Assembly (NCBI GenBank): GCA_002005505.1
Contig: MVGU01001240.1
Span: 1 to 64,000 of the forward strand
Direction: 5' to 3'
Source: Botryococcus braunii
Lineage: Eukaryota > Chlorophyta > Trebouxiophyceae
DNA length: 64,000 nucleotides
A model generated the notes under the pieces. The model worked only from the letters and a program-made list of their open reading frames with translations, had not been told where the DNA came from and did not search any database. Every line of letters starts with the position of its first letter. Within the stretch, counting starts at the first letter, position 1. This document shows, piece after piece, positions 1 to 39,543 of this stretch. Both the position numbers and the translations under genes were made by a program.

Positions 1-23
1 GGCGAGCGAGCGTGCGTGCGTGC

Positions 24-94
<71 letters not shown>

Positions 95-112
95 TGTGTG
101 TGTGTGTGTGTG
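1..112. repeat. (CGTG)n/(TG)n microsatellite
   Basis: The tract starts as CGTG tetranucleotides and becomes nearly pure TG with two one-base phase slips. Frames through it encode only Cys/Val alternation and are not genes. It is cut by the window edge. Confidence 0.97.
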
Positions 113-5353
<5,241 letters not shown>

Positions 5354-6748
5354 TTCAAAAGGGCGAGGTATTGGAGAGGGTTTGTAAAAGTATCCGTTCT
5401 GAATGGGAGGGAGGGGTAGTTAAGAGGGCGTTCCGAAGGGCGAGGTCCGGGAGAGGGTCTTAAATGCCGTTTTCTGTGTGTCTGATGGTCACGCCTGCGG
5501 CCTTCCTGCAAAGAGGTCTCAAGCGGGGGAGCCTGCCGCCGAGGCGTGGACCCTGAGGTGCCTTTGATGAGGTCGCGGCCTTGCCTGACAAGGAGCCACC
5601 TGACAAGGACAGGCACAAATCGGCCTTCAGATGGATTGTTTCGACTTTTTTTTTTGGTGTGTGTGTGGATGGGGGGGGGGGGGACGCTTTTCTCCCTCTG
5701 TTTCTCCGTCCATTCTTTTTTGTCCGTTTTGTCTCTGCAAGCATCTGCCTTCAGCACCCAAGCAGACCTCCCGCAAGGGCTCTGAACCTCAAATTGCGAG
5801 CCACTGATTCCGCCTGCAAAGACGGTGAAAACCAATGGGGACATCCCAAGGGGTTCCCAGTACGCAACCGGTTGCGGCCTGCCAGCGGCGGTGGTCCCGT
5901 TCCGCGGGTCATCATTGGCATGGGGCTGTGCTACCGAAGTGCGGCTACTGATGGATGGCTTGACGGTGAGATGACTGATGGATGGCTGGACACTCTCCAC
6001 GCCAGGACGGTCATGGAGAGTGTTGAGTAAGAAAGCACCACGTGGAGAGCGTGGAGATCTCTAGATCTCTAGAAAGAAGCATTACGTCCTGGAGAGTGTC
6101 GATGCTCCATGGAGAAAAGTACAGGGATCGCCCCTGTATGGGCTGACAAGGGCATTGCGGGCCGTCTATGAAAGAGACGGGGCCTTATCCCCACCACCCT
6201 TTCTTGTTCCTATGGAAAGTAAGTGAAAGTGAAAGGAGGCCGGAAGCCTTTTGTTGTTTGTTGTTGAACCTTAAACCCTAATCCCGCAGGCTTAGACAGT
6301 GATTAGAACCCCAACGCCTCCCGTGTCCGTTTGAGAGGGCCTTGGTAGGATTTTCAGTGGAGCGAGGCCCTGTTGGGAGGGGTTCAAGGCTACGCCTTAG
6401 GTCTGTGGAAAAGCGATAGCCCCTTGAGGGGTGAGATTGTGGATTCGAAATTTCTTTCTTGCAAGGTTGTTCGTGACATTCCCCCCCCGGGGGGGGGGGG
6501 ATTCCCGTGGAGGACCATCGGACTGCTACCAGTCGGTGTGCAAGGATTGCAATGACTGGTACCGATTGGGGAGGAGTCTTGGCACATGAGAGTGTGAGGT
6601 GGGGTGTGTTGCCGTACCGACGGCCATTATGGTCAGTTCACTGCCAAGGTTGTCCAGAATACTGTAATTTACGAAAGTTCAGTTGGCTGGGATGTTCGGC
6701 AAAGCGGCTAAGAAGGGAGCACACTTGGCTCGAGTTGTAGCCTTCAGC

Positions 6749-6768
6749 ATGCGAATATATATTCGCAT
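6749..6768. repeat. Perfect 20-bp palindrome
   Basis: ATGCGAATATATATTCGCAT is identical to its reverse complement, and the AT run continues just beyond it. Confidence 0.9.
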
Positions 6769-6953
6769 ATATATAGACCTCGTGGAGCTCATGATCATGT
6801 GTGGTCCCCACACGGCTCCCCCTCCTCTTCTTTCTTTTGCTTTTTATCTTTTGGTTTTGAAAGGTGGGCATGTACCGGAAGTATATGCATCATGTACATG
6901 CCCGTTTGGAAGCACCAGGCCCCCAACACACCAGTCTTCTCGCACTGGAGCCT

Positions 6954-7001
6954 TTACTGTTTTCCTGGAGACGAAAATTACTGTTTTCCTGGAGACGAAA
7001 A
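6954..7001. repeat. 24-bp tandem duplication
   Basis: Two identical adjacent 24-base units, beginning TTACTGTTTTCCTGG, at 6954-6977 and 6978-7001. Confidence 0.93.
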
Positions 7002-9104
7002 CTTCACACATAGTTGTCAGTCGCTATCTTCTTCTTCATGAACGGATCTCTTTGCCTGATCAGTGATATACTCTTCCGCTGATTGCTTTAACATGTGCTG
7101 TGCATTCTAGGCACTGGGCATATGACACCAAGGAGAGGTGACATGGCCCCGCCGCAGCCACGTGTCTGGCTGACCTGGCAGGATTGGCTGCTTTCATTTG
7201 ATGTCTTTTTGTAGCCTAGAGGGACTTCACAAGTTCTCATACAGGACTGTATTGCTAGGTGGCTAATAGGCCGCCGGTGCCACTTTTGCCACGTGGAGTA
7301 TGTTCCAAATTGAGTGTACAGCCTTCCTGAGAAGGCCTGAAGAGAGATTTGAAGGTCCTGGACAATTTGTTTTTTGAAAGGAGGCCGGAAGACTTTTGTT
7401 GTTTAGAAGATACTGAAACTTATGATTCCACATTGTCGAGTGTCACCGTGGGGAGACATGTGTTACAAAGTGTTAGTGTATATGTCCCAATGCAACCCTA
7501 AAGCATCCGCACGCGGGTGAGGGGGTGATTGGCTGTTTTTTAAGTATGTTGTAACGCCATGAATGTGAGATTGGGCTGGCGAGACCTGCCTGGTATAAAG
7601 AAGGCCTGAAAGGTTGCCAAGTGCCCTATAGGCCGGGCATGCCACCGGATTTCAGGGGCCACGCTCGCAAGCATGGCCTACAATTGTAGCCTTGCGAGTT
7701 GGTAGGCAAAAACGACGTCACATGACGGCGGGGAACCAATTGTGTCGTTTGACACAAGCTTGTTTGCTTGTGCTGCTGGTTTCACAAGCTAATTGTTACC
7801 CATTTTCAAGAGTACTCGCTCATGATCTCAGCTATTTCGAAGCCAGCCCCATATGGCCATCGAAGCAAGGAATGCAAGCATACCCGCCTCAAGTTTGGCG
7901 CACATTTTTGTGCATGTGCGCACCTCTGCGCTTCTTTCACGTGCCATGGGCATGGATCGTGTGTTGTGAGGAAATTACACATCAAGTAGTTGGGTAGATA
8001 GTAGTTGCGGTGTTCACGTGTGCACTGTTCGTGTGCGCACAGTAAGTGTAGATCACTGGCACGTGAGCAACATCCCGTGTATACTACGTGGTACATGTAC
8101 ATATGATGGCCCAGAAACTCTTCTATTGACATACGGCGGGAAAGTGATCATTTCACGAATTTCCGACGAAGTTGGATTGGATATGGCTTGCTGTGCGGTG
8201 ATGTGCAGTGGGTGTCTTGCCTGCCCGTGTTTTCTCCAGAACTCTAACCAAAGAACCTTGCAGAGATTTCCAAGTTACCGGACGTCGGCGCAATTGTTGT
8301 GATAGATATGGCAGGGCGATAGCTAAGGCGTAGGGAATTGACCAGAGGCACATGTATGCACATGTATATGCCGTGTGTGTGCACTGCGAGGCCTTGCTTG
8401 GTAATGATAGTGATGAACTGCTAGGCCCTGCCGGGTTGTCATGCACAGAAGAACCTGAATGGCGTTGACAACGTCGCTTCATGGATACGTCTGGTTATGC
8501 CAGGTTAATTTATTCTACGAATGACAATTTGACTGATGTCTTGGTTCTGGCTATCAAGACATCTCGGCCGAGTTAGAAAACAGCCAAGTATTTGTGTGTC
8601 TGTGCTGTGCATGCTCAGCATGATAGCTTCTGGCCAACTGAACTGGCTGAACTGTATTGTGGCACTCCTTAAAGGCGTAGACGTGTGTTTCGAATCAGTT
8701 GCAACTGGCCTTGGGCACGGAACACGAATCATTTCTGAGAGGGCAGTCGAGGGATCAAATATAAGATCCCCGAAGGGAATGCCCTGCAGTCCCCCCCCCC
8801 CCCCCCCTCTTCAAATGGACCCCCTTCTACAGCAAATGCTGATGGGTAAAATGACCTGGGATCCGGGGAGCTTGGCCTGGCATCCCGAGCAACCAAAACG
8901 ACTGCTCCCATGCGTAGGGTCCGGAGTGGCAATCGGCCACACCGGTGCCCCGTGAGTTGTACCGTGGGTACCCGTGGGTACGCCGTGTACGTCGCCTAGG
9001 CAGTGGTTGGCCAAAGGGACGCAGGCAGGAAGTGGTTGGGACGCAGGAAGGGTGTGTTCTGTCGATTTTGCGAGGGGTCGAAGGGCTGTGCACGTGCGTC
9101 TCTA

Positions 9105-9315
9105 CTGCACGAGTGGGTCGGGTTCTGGGCTGTGCACACCCACGTGGACCTCGCTGTCAATCCCAATGGTTGACGAGTTGCAGCTCAAATGCGTACAGAT
9201 ACGGTTGGGAGGTTCTGCACGAGTGGGTCGGTTTCTGGGCTGTGCACACCCACATGGACCTCGCTGTTAATCCCAATGGTTGACGAGTTGCAGCTCAAAT
9301 GCGTACAGATACGGT
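9105..9315. repeat. 110-bp tandem duplication
   Basis: Unit one starts at 9105 and unit two at 9215. They differ at only a few positions (for example CACGTGGACC versus CACATGGACC), so the duplication is recent. Each has a short open frame, but no coding family is recognised. Confidence 0.92.
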
Positions 9316-9335
9316 AAATGCGGATCAGCCTGCAG

Positions 9336-9387
9336 GTGACAACTGTTTATAAAGGCCCCAATAACAGTTGTCACCGGTAATTACCGG
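9336..9387. repeat. 12-bp-stem hairpin followed by a 14-bp palindrome
   Basis: GTGACAACTGTT (9336-9347) pairs perfectly with AACAGTTGTCAC (9363-9374) around a 15-base loop containing TATAAA. CCGGTAATTACCGG at 9374-9387 is a second perfect palindrome sharing the junction base. Confidence 0.9.
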
Positions 9388-9519
9388 CTGCGTGCTGTGT
9401 TACTGTGAATGGAGGATAACGCCTTCAACATGTAATGCTAGCTACCCGAGTGCACAAAGTGCTCCTTCGGTGCCCCAATTGCAGTGCACTCGTGTTTGTG
9501 TCAATGTTTGCAAAACTCC

Positions 9520-9584
<65 letters not shown>
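9520..9584. repeat. (GT)n microsatellite
   Basis: About 32 uninterrupted GT units. Confidence 0.97.
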
Positions 9585-9586
<2 letters not shown>

Positions 9587-10243
9587 TTTTTCTTGTTCAT
9601 CCCGGGTCGTTCATCATCTGAAGCAAGCTCGCCGGATTGAGTACAGAACGAATGAATATCAGGAGCATGCCGTTGCCTTGACAGTTGATCATGACTCGCA
9701 TAAAAGTTAACGTACAGCAGCTGTCTACAACAAATGCAAGTCCTCGTAAGCAGCGGTCTAGCGCTCTTAGCAGCGGGGTAAAGATGCTGTATGTACATAT
9801 TTACATGCATGTAGGGGGTCCTTTCAGCGCCAGCTGGGCCTTCTCCAGACATAAGGTAGGCGGGTTTAAGGGTGCGTACGCCTTGAGAGCCGACTGCCTT
9901 CGGCACTGGAGATCTCATGCCATGTGGCGTGCCCCCGCCATTGCCTGCGCAGCATGCTTTTGGCCACGTGAGCATGGGAACCGCCTTGTATCTGCATAGA
10001 ATACAACATCAAGTCGAAACGCCTCTACTGTATTGCATAATTGTTGGCGCTACCCTTCCAGAATGGCAGCAAAAGTGCAGAGATGATCAGAAAGTCAGCT
10101 TCAAAGTTAAGCCTGCTAGGGGTATATCCCACAGCTGATGCTGCTGCAGGGCATAGTAATGCATGCTCTACAACTCGACCGTGAGCATAACAATCCGAGG
10201 TCAACTAGCCTAGTAAAGAGATCTTGCTGGAGGATACTCAGAG

Positions 10244-10265
10244 CAGACCAGCAGGTGCTGGTCTG
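10244..10265. repeat. 10-bp perfect hairpin, 2-base loop
   Basis: CAGACCAGCA and TGCTGGTCTG flank GG. No T run follows, so it does not look like a terminator. Confidence 0.85.
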
Positions 10266-11193
10266 CAGAGACCGTATACGGAGGGGTGATGGGCAAATGT
10301 ACAGATCCTGATAACACCGTTAGCATAAGCCTTAAGGGTGATGGGCAACTATGTACAGTTGCTGATATCAACAATATCGTTACCATTGCCTCCAAAGAGG
10401 GAGCCTAGGTTGGCCTGACATCACATGTTCGAACCCATCTCTTCAGTGTTGCTTAACATGGCCTAATCATAATTGGACGGTTGTAACCAGTTCTAATCTT
10501 TTCAGTGCAACCTGGAGTAGAAACTCCAGGATAGTTCAGCCGGCCTCAGTCGAATTCCTTCGAAAGACTGCGTCAAGTGCATTTGCCACCCTCGTACTAC
10601 TACCAAGGTGCAAGACTTCTCCAGAAGTTTCAGGAAATCCTAGTACGATCAAGAAATCTGTAAGGAGCATGCATGCATAGTTCTTCAATTGGCATCCCAT
10701 TTTCAATTAGAGGGACATCAATATTGATATCAAGCGATTTAATTCCCAGGTACAACATGGTCATACACGTGAATCTGAAATGTTGCAATGCACTTTCCGC
10801 ACCATAGATCTATGGCCCAAGAAGTGACGTTTTCCTGACGGTGACGAAATTCCTGAGATTCTCCACACTCAGGGATCCTATGGTCCTTCGAGTGAAGACA
10901 ATTGTCCACTGGAAGTCCCCTTGGCCTCCTCAGTCGCTTGGTCCTCTACAAATGGAGTGACGATGGAATGAATCCACGGGGACGACATGCATATGCGTGA
11001 TCAAGTTCATATGCAGGACTGATCACTCATGCACATGACTCTCACCTTTGAAGAGCAACTAAGATATATACAGTTTAAGTAGGTTTCTGCTCAGTGATAT
11101 TGATCCGACCATATGTGGTCTCAACCAATTGGACCCATATATGGCCATGGCCGGCTGACAAGCCAAGAGGGAAACGTTCTGGTCATGTCTCGA

Positions 11194-11211
11194 GACTCTT
11201 GCGCAAGAGTC
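11194..11211. repeat. Perfect 18-bp palindrome
   Basis: GACTCTTGCGCAAGAGTC is identical to its reverse complement. GGCCATGGCC and imperfect palindromes lie within 100 bases upstream. Confidence 0.9.
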
Positions 11212-11528
11212 GAAAGAGTTGAGACCGGTTGTACCCGGTCTAAACAAGGCGCTTAAAAGATATTTCCTACAAGCAGAAATTTTTGCAGAGATGAGTCCAC
11301 TCTAGGGACACCCAATCTCTGTCACCCAGCTCACAGTTGTCATCCGTCGTCGTTGCAATGAACTTTGTGCGTTACACGCATCCAGCGAATCATGACTCCT
11401 ACATATTCATCAAATCATAACCAGCGCTGCCTTTGCTAAGCCCTGCGCACTGTACAGTAACCCCTGCGCCATAATATGCCAGCGGAACAACGGAGCGCTC
11501 CGGAACCAGGACTGTTCCGTTGTTGGCT

Positions 11529-11615
11529 GGTCCTATATTTAGGGTTTAGGAGGGAGCGTTGAGGTTTAGGGATATCGATAGGGCTGGTCCTATCTTTAGG
11601 GTCTAGGGTTTGGCT
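11529..11615. repeat. Interstitial TTTAGGG-like repeats in a direct duplication
   Basis: CTGGTCCTAT followed by TTTAGGG/TTTAGGA-type heptamers occurs twice, at about 11529 and 11585. The heptamer matches the plant and green-algal telomere unit. The copies are few and degenerate. Confidence 0.7.
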
Positions 11616-11858
11616 TCAAAAGGAATAGCGGAACAACAGAACAACTATATGTTACGTTGGCATACTCTCCCCTGCGCACTATATTTACCACGCATCTGAG
11701 CCTGCAATCCCCCTTGGTAAGCTCATTGAATCAGGGGATGAATCAGATGGATGCCTCTCTCGTGTGTCCCTCCCCTTGCCTTACGTAGCGGTATACCCAG
11801 TTGGGACGTGCTGCAGCCACTCCTCTTAAGAGGAACGGACCCCGCACAAAGCAGTACC

Positions 11859-11953
11859 GATATTAGTTGGCCAATCACGGACCACCTTCAATGATGGAAC
11901 AAAATTGATTGCTTTGATATTAGTTGGTCAACCATGGACCACCTTCAATGATG
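11859..11953. repeat. 57-bp-period direct repeat
   Basis: GATATTAGTTGG plus the following CCACCTTCAATGATG segment starts at 11859 and again at 11916, with a few substitutions. Confidence 0.85.
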
Positions 11954-12665
11954 CTACAAGTCTAAAGTACCAAGCAAACCGAGCCAGAGAACTCCAAGCA
12001 TGTTCTCCAGACTTTCACTCGGGGAAGCTCAACCCCGTGACCCCCCTGGTCAATGAGCCTCCTCCCTGTGACGCCTTCGACGGAGAACTCTCTGTCAGGG
12101 AATCCCCCTCGCAGCCCCCTCGCAGCTGTAACAAGGGCTGTTACATCTTGGTGCTTATCCACGATTACTCTAATAGTGAAAACCCTTCCTGCGTGTGGGA
12201 GATTCTTTGTTGAACAAAGGCCCAAAGAGAACCCGTCAAGGTGCCTCTGTCCCTGGACCCCTAGAGTAACAAACACATCCTGCGTTACAGAAAGTCTTTT
12301 GGAGCCAAAGGGCTCTCTGCGCCCAGTAGTGTGAAAGACAGTCCATCTCCATCCATGCCGGAAAAAGTACGCCGTCTTTGAATATTAGATGCGAGATGTC
12401 AGAGAGATGTAAAATGCTCCATACAATGACCTGTTTCGGCAGGGAATGTGTAATATGGGGCTGAAACGTGCTGTGGCAGGATTTTACCGAGTCTAACGTG
12501 CCCGTTTGCCCTGCTTTTGCCAGTTGCCAGCTAATGCATTACCAGCAATTGGAGTGCTGGTAATGCACCCTTCCAAACCGATGGTAGTGCACTAGGGGTA
12601 ACAACCCTGGCCATTGCAAGACAACCCGGCATAATTAAATGGATATGAATTTGGAACCTGTGGCA

Positions 12666-24283
<11,618 letters not shown>

Positions 24284-26639
24284 CTGTCATTCACCCGGGA
24301 GGTCAGTTGCAGAGCGGATGACCAGTAGAAAGCATTACAAGGAAAATGCGGCTTTTCATTCTCTGGAAGGTTTCTTTCCTGAGTTTCCAGTCGTTATGGA
24401 AGAAAACCACTGTCTTAAAATGTGAAATTCAGTTGGAAGGGTGAAGGAGCCTATCTTATCTGCGCCAGGCTCTGCAGGCCACTTTTGCATCGCTTTGCAG
24501 ATAAAGAGCACTGGATTAGGCATTATCATTTCAAGGTGAAAGGCTGTGATCATTACAAGCTGCCAAAATGCGTTACAATATCTTGGCAGAAAAATACCTC
24601 CGACAGGAAAGCGTGGCACGGATCCTAACCTGTCCTCACACCGCATCCTGGCAAGCATGCGATGGGTTACCACCAGCTTTTCACCATGGAAAACTCGTAT
24701 AGAGGTGCCTACATACACTGATCTTGTACTTATCGCGATGCGCGAGTCTGCAGCAGCCACAAAGGGAATTGGACAGCGCCAAGTGGTCCCATCCCTCTTA
24801 GACATTACTAAAAAATTATGAATTAAAATAAATTTAATCAGACTTTGCTGAACTATCGCATTGCGGATATTTACGATTTCGCGGCCTGCGGATTCTTTGG
24901 TACATGCGGCGCAATGTCGAGCCGTAACTAGAGGATCAAATAAGAATGACGAATTCTTAAGATTTTAAAGAATTTCCGTCTTGAAATGAACAACTTGTAA
25001 GCAGTTTCATGAGGCAGCAATCGAGTTGCTCTACTGCGTGCGACACCCAGAGGGCCCAGCGCTCATCCCCCATGATGTTATATACAACTCCACAAAGCCC
25101 AGAGATGTCTCTAACTTAGGCCAAGAGGATGTCGTGTTAGCAACTCGGGGGTTACCACGAGAGAAGCAACTGGTAAAGTTAGCTCTGAAGACGCCCCCAT
25201 TAAGGTAGTATCCGCTGTATTCAGCACACGCAGAATCGAAGGGTCGCCACCCTACGAATGTGCTTGAAAGTTCTGTGGATTCATTTTCGGGTTGGTCTCC
25301 CCTGTACCTACAGAATCTGCCGTCCTTGAGCAGGCTAGCGCAATGCAGTGAATCCTTCCGAAACGCGCTCTTATCAAAACTAATGGAGGTACGAAACTTC
25401 GCCTACTCGGAGCCTGGCATCTACTCGGCAATTGGTTCCACTGCAGGGAAGCGGGTGACGGATCCGTTATGGAGTTGAATTTCACGCGTGTATAAGCTGC
25501 TTAGTCCTGCCAGTGTAGTAAGCCAAGAGTTGATTAGAATAAAGAGTTGATTGTTTAGCTAAGGCTTCCTTTACCTCAAGTAATCCTCATACAAGGCGTC
25601 TTGTCAAGAAGAAGACATGTGTAAGGACGAGTCTTCATCACTCAAGTAACTCATTTGTAAGCCGTCTTGTTGAGAAGAAGTTTCATCTGTCCAGCCACTT
25701 GAGGTTACCATCAAACTAGCTCTGCTGGTGCAGATTTTAAGGTGAAAGTGAAATATGTCAGTCTCAGATTCATCTTTGGACCAAAGACGGTGTAGAATGA
25801 GGTCAGCAGCCTAACAAGTCGGATGCCCCTTCTCAACTAGTCCTCAAAGCCTTCTTGCCTAATGCCCAACCACATCAACATCTAGAAAGTGTAGGGTTTC
25901 ACAGCCAAGCTGAGGAAATTGCCCGCAAAAGAATTAACTAGATCGGCAACCAGCAGCACTTTTCTGATCTTGCAAGAAGAAGGCTAGCCATTTAAATCCA
26001 CAAGCCACTTGCAAGCTAGAGGAAATTGGCTTCCTCTACCTAAGCACGCTGTATTTACATGAAAGAGTGAAGCCGATCCTAACCGCACACCAGAAATCGG
26101 GCACGCGGGTACGCGGAAGCACGCTGTATTATCTTTACAAGACAAAACCGTCGTTTTGATGCCCTTGTGCTACAAATGTCGGATCCGAGCTCCAAGCGGG
26201 CGGTACAAGGTCCTCCAAGGCACCTGGGTATGGCGAGAGTGTTGTGGAGGGACACTTGCTCCAGGTCAGCTTCATTGCTCGGTGTGGCGCCCGCCAAGTG
26301 TTCGGCTGTTGCGCTGAATCTTTGCGAATCTCCCAAACACTACACGATGTGAGGTTCGCGAACTGACGCTGTTCCACACAGCATCGGGCATGTTGCATCT
26401 GGTGTGCATTGAGCATCGGGAATGAAACATTTTGTAAAGTGGGGAAAAAAGTTTTCCGTGTTCTTTTGTTGCAACTGCTGCCCCAAAAATTGATGAGAGT
26501 CGGATGGGATAGAGTGCAAGGTTTTGCTATAGATTGAAGAATGTTGAAGGAATGAAAGGGATTACACCTTCTTTTGTAAGGGGCAATTTGATTGGCCACC
26601 TGAGTGTGGAGGAAGACAGGCGGATCGGAGGAGACGGGG

Positions 26640-26708
26640 GAGGAGGGGTGGGAGGAGGAGGAGGAGTAGCTACTAGAGGAGGAGGAGGAGGAGGAGAAGG
26701 AGGGGGGA
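26640..26708. repeat. (GGA)n-rich tract
   Basis: Two runs of GGA triplets separated by GTAGCTACTA. Confidence 0.9.
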
Positions 26709-27242
26709 AAAGATCAAGTATTAGTCAGATTATAAGCATGTATTTCACCTTTGACCAACGCCTTTCGATATTCCCCGTCACCGCTGACATAAAAACCAAA
26801 ACACCAGGACGCGTTTTGCTGACATCAAGCCCCTGTGACCAGGATGAGTTTACGCTTGTTGGAACGAAACGCCCTGACATTGAAGATAAACCAACAATGT
26901 GCATGTCTGGCACATCCCAACCTCTTGTTGCCCAAGCACTGTGCGATATAGCTGCCTGCCCCGCTATACCACGCATCACATGAAAATATATCTTTATACA
27001 TCCAATGCACTACAGCTCCTTCATTGTAGGAGTGATGCCCCTTGTCATGTTACCACACAGGCTGCCCAGGCAAAGCAACACGAACGCCAGATTGCAATAG
27101 GCTTGAGTAGGCATGAGTGCATGGTCTCACTGATTTCTGGATCTCTTGTTTTAAGGGGTAGTCAGCAAAGGAGAGGGGTTCCGTGATGGGGAGGGGGCGG
27201 GAGAGGGCGAGAGAGAGAGGGAGGGAGGGAGGGAGAGGGGGG

Positions 27243-27425
<183 letters not shown>

Positions 27426-27664
27426 CCGGGGGGGGGGGGGGGGGAGGGGAGTAGAGGTCTATGGTTTCATCGTGTTTGTTCTTGAGAAGTAATTGATTGA
27501 ATCACTGCACTTACCAGATCGCTGCTTGTGTTTGAAACAGGAAAGAAAACTATGTACAAATCTGCCGTACATACATCATTCCCGCAGCGAGGTCAACCCA
27601 AGTGTAGAGTGGACTTGCAGGCCTCGTGAAGCTCAGCATTGGGACCAATCTAATACACGATAAC

Positions 27665-27785
27665 AACATCCAACACAATCATCCAACATCCAACCATCCA
27701 ACACAATCACCAAACATCCAACATCCAAACATCCAATACACGAGAACAACGTCCAAACATCCAAACAAACATTCAAACACCCCGC
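27665..27785. repeat. Degenerate (ATCCAACA)n minisatellite
   Basis: ATCCAACATCCAAAC-type units recur about ten times with variable spacing. Confidence 0.85.
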
Positions 27786-28327
27786 AACATGGCTTTGCCA
27801 TTGTGTGGCGAATTCTGACACGGAAGATCGAGGAGACTGGTTACCACGAGTCGTGGATTGGGTCGTGGGCCACAAACGGCACAGAAGACCAGAGACGAAA
27901 CCATATCCACGATGGTCCTGTCGAATCAAAATTGAAACTTGATCCTCAAAATCAGAAGAAAAAGAGAAGAACTGGTTGCACCAAAGATAAACCCCGGAGC
28001 ATTGCAGGAGTACTGCTCGGCTTCAAGGAATGCAGCCCGGACACACATGTTTAAGCATTTTCATCAAATTCGTAAAAATTCTTGCACATACTCTCTTGGA
28101 CCTCTGTAGATTGGGTGGGGAAAGGAGGACGCCAGGTTGTTAGGCCCGAGCCTCACTTGCGCTGTGACCGAAAAAATCTCATAGATATCCAGGCACTTTG
28201 CCAGACCGGTGAAGATGGTACCGACGGTACTGGGAAAGGGAGCTTGGTCTGGTCCGCCCCACATGATCGTAATTTCATCCTCAATTTTCTTTTTTTCAGT
28301 TGGTTTTGTTTAGACCTGCACGCAGAC

Positions 28328-38230
<9,903 letters not shown>

Positions 38231-39158
38231 GTTGGCAACTTTGTCAATCCACGGACGGGGCCGATCATTCTCTCATGTTCTACCCGTTTTGTGAAGGGTA
38301 TACTGGTGAGGCTTGCTCATGCATCCTTAACTTGCACATGTGATCATGGTATATTTTTGTCTCAATCAAGACTGCCATTGAACACATGCTGTTGCCATGC
38401 ATTTGCCTGGCATTTCACTGTTATCAACGGCCTCATTGGACCAGATGTGAGTGGCAATGGCTCAACAAGATAGACTTCAGGGTGCCTCTGGAGGGCTCCT
38501 CTTCATAAATGTACGACCATGGCCGTCAATGTCCATCCAGAAATAATGACACCACTTAAAGAATTTGAACTGACATTCCTTCAATGTGCCGCAGATCACA
38601 ATGGTTTTTGCCTTGTTCTACGGAGGCTTGGCCCAGTTTTGCGCGGGCATGTGGGAGTTCTGGCGCAACAACATGTTTGCCGGCGTTCTATTCACAACGT
38701 ACGGATCGTTCTGGTTGAGCTGGGGTATTTTCAATAATCTTGCTTTGGTGAGCACGTGTCTCGCACATGTATCTTGTTGTGAGTGGCTGCAATTATGTAT
38801 TTGCTTCTTGGATATGTTTATCGTGCCTGTTGATGGGATATATATGCAGATGTACGTACGTCAAAGATGGGTGATGAACGCTCAGAATGTTAGAGTGTTG
38901 AGTCTGGACTTGGCATCTGATCGTGTACATCAAGTACAGCTGAACGGATGCAAAAGTTGTTATTGCAAGGAGGATGTCTACTTTGTACACAGACATTACC
39001 AATCCTTGGTCAAGGAGGAAGAATTGTTCATGTGTTGGTGCAGGCGGGACCACTCAAAGGAGCCGGGGTGCCTCATGGCAGTGCACTGTTCCTCTTCCTT
39101 TTTGGCTTCTTCTCATTCACCTGGTGGTTGCTAACGTTTCTCATCAATGCCGGCCTCT
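38231..39158 (+). CDS. GPR1/FUN34/YaaH-family acetate/succinate transporter (partial model)
   Basis: Clear exons are 38595-38747 and 39044 to about 39158. Probable ones are 38231-38305 and a short exon ending at 38446. The first exon resembles the family N-terminal NPxPxGL segment (NFVNPRTGPIIL). INGLIGPD then joins in phase to ITMVFALFYGGLAQFCAGMW and TTYGSFWLSWGIF, which match the helix 2-3 signature of SatP/GPR1/GFY proteins. The next exon, GVPHGSALFLFLFGFFSFTW, fits helix 4. These six-helix proteins move acetate, succinate or ammonium across membranes, and green algae have several. No AG acceptor is seen just before INGLIGPD. The following helix (about 39223-39300) looks present, but its phase does not join. 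A (GT)n tract follows and no further exons were recognised, so the copy may be damaged. Confidence 0.8.
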
Positions 39159-39386
39159 GTGTGCGCCCCAGATTTATTTGATTCCACATGGTGTCACATC
39201 GTCTGCGTTTTCTCCTGACAGGGAAGAATCTAGATCTGTTGCCCTTTACACCTTCCTGAGACAGTCTTACATCACTTTTGCAGCTACATGTTGGATTTTC
39301 TATCTTTGGTTTGCACTCTACAATGCCTTTCCAGTGCAATCATGCACTGGAATTCTGTGTGTACAGATGACGCGCGTGCGTGCGTG

Positions 39387-39543
<157 letters not shown>

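Larger units (their letters stand above)
5354..9104. other. No gene recognised (downstream of bZIP)
   Basis: Open frames here are short and show no family resemblance. The stretch holds a 14-base G run near 5672, AGATCTCT palindromic sequence near 6060, a 20-bp palindrome at 6749-6768, a 24-bp direct repeat at 6954-7001 and a C run near 8791. Confidence 0.6.
9585..12665. other. No gene recognised (upstream of the MFS 3' end)
   Basis: Mostly unique sequence without long open frames. It holds a hairpin (10244-10265), an 18-bp palindrome (11194-11211), a TTTAGGG-like duplication (11529-11615) and a 57-bp direct repeat (11859-11953). Confidence 0.6.

Noticed and set aside
24356..24805. 149-codon minus-strand frame from an ATG just upstream of the first MFS exon
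   Set aside because: It could supply the MFS start, but no donor joining in phase 0 to 24283 could be fixed and the peptide resembles nothing known. Left as a possibility, not annotated.
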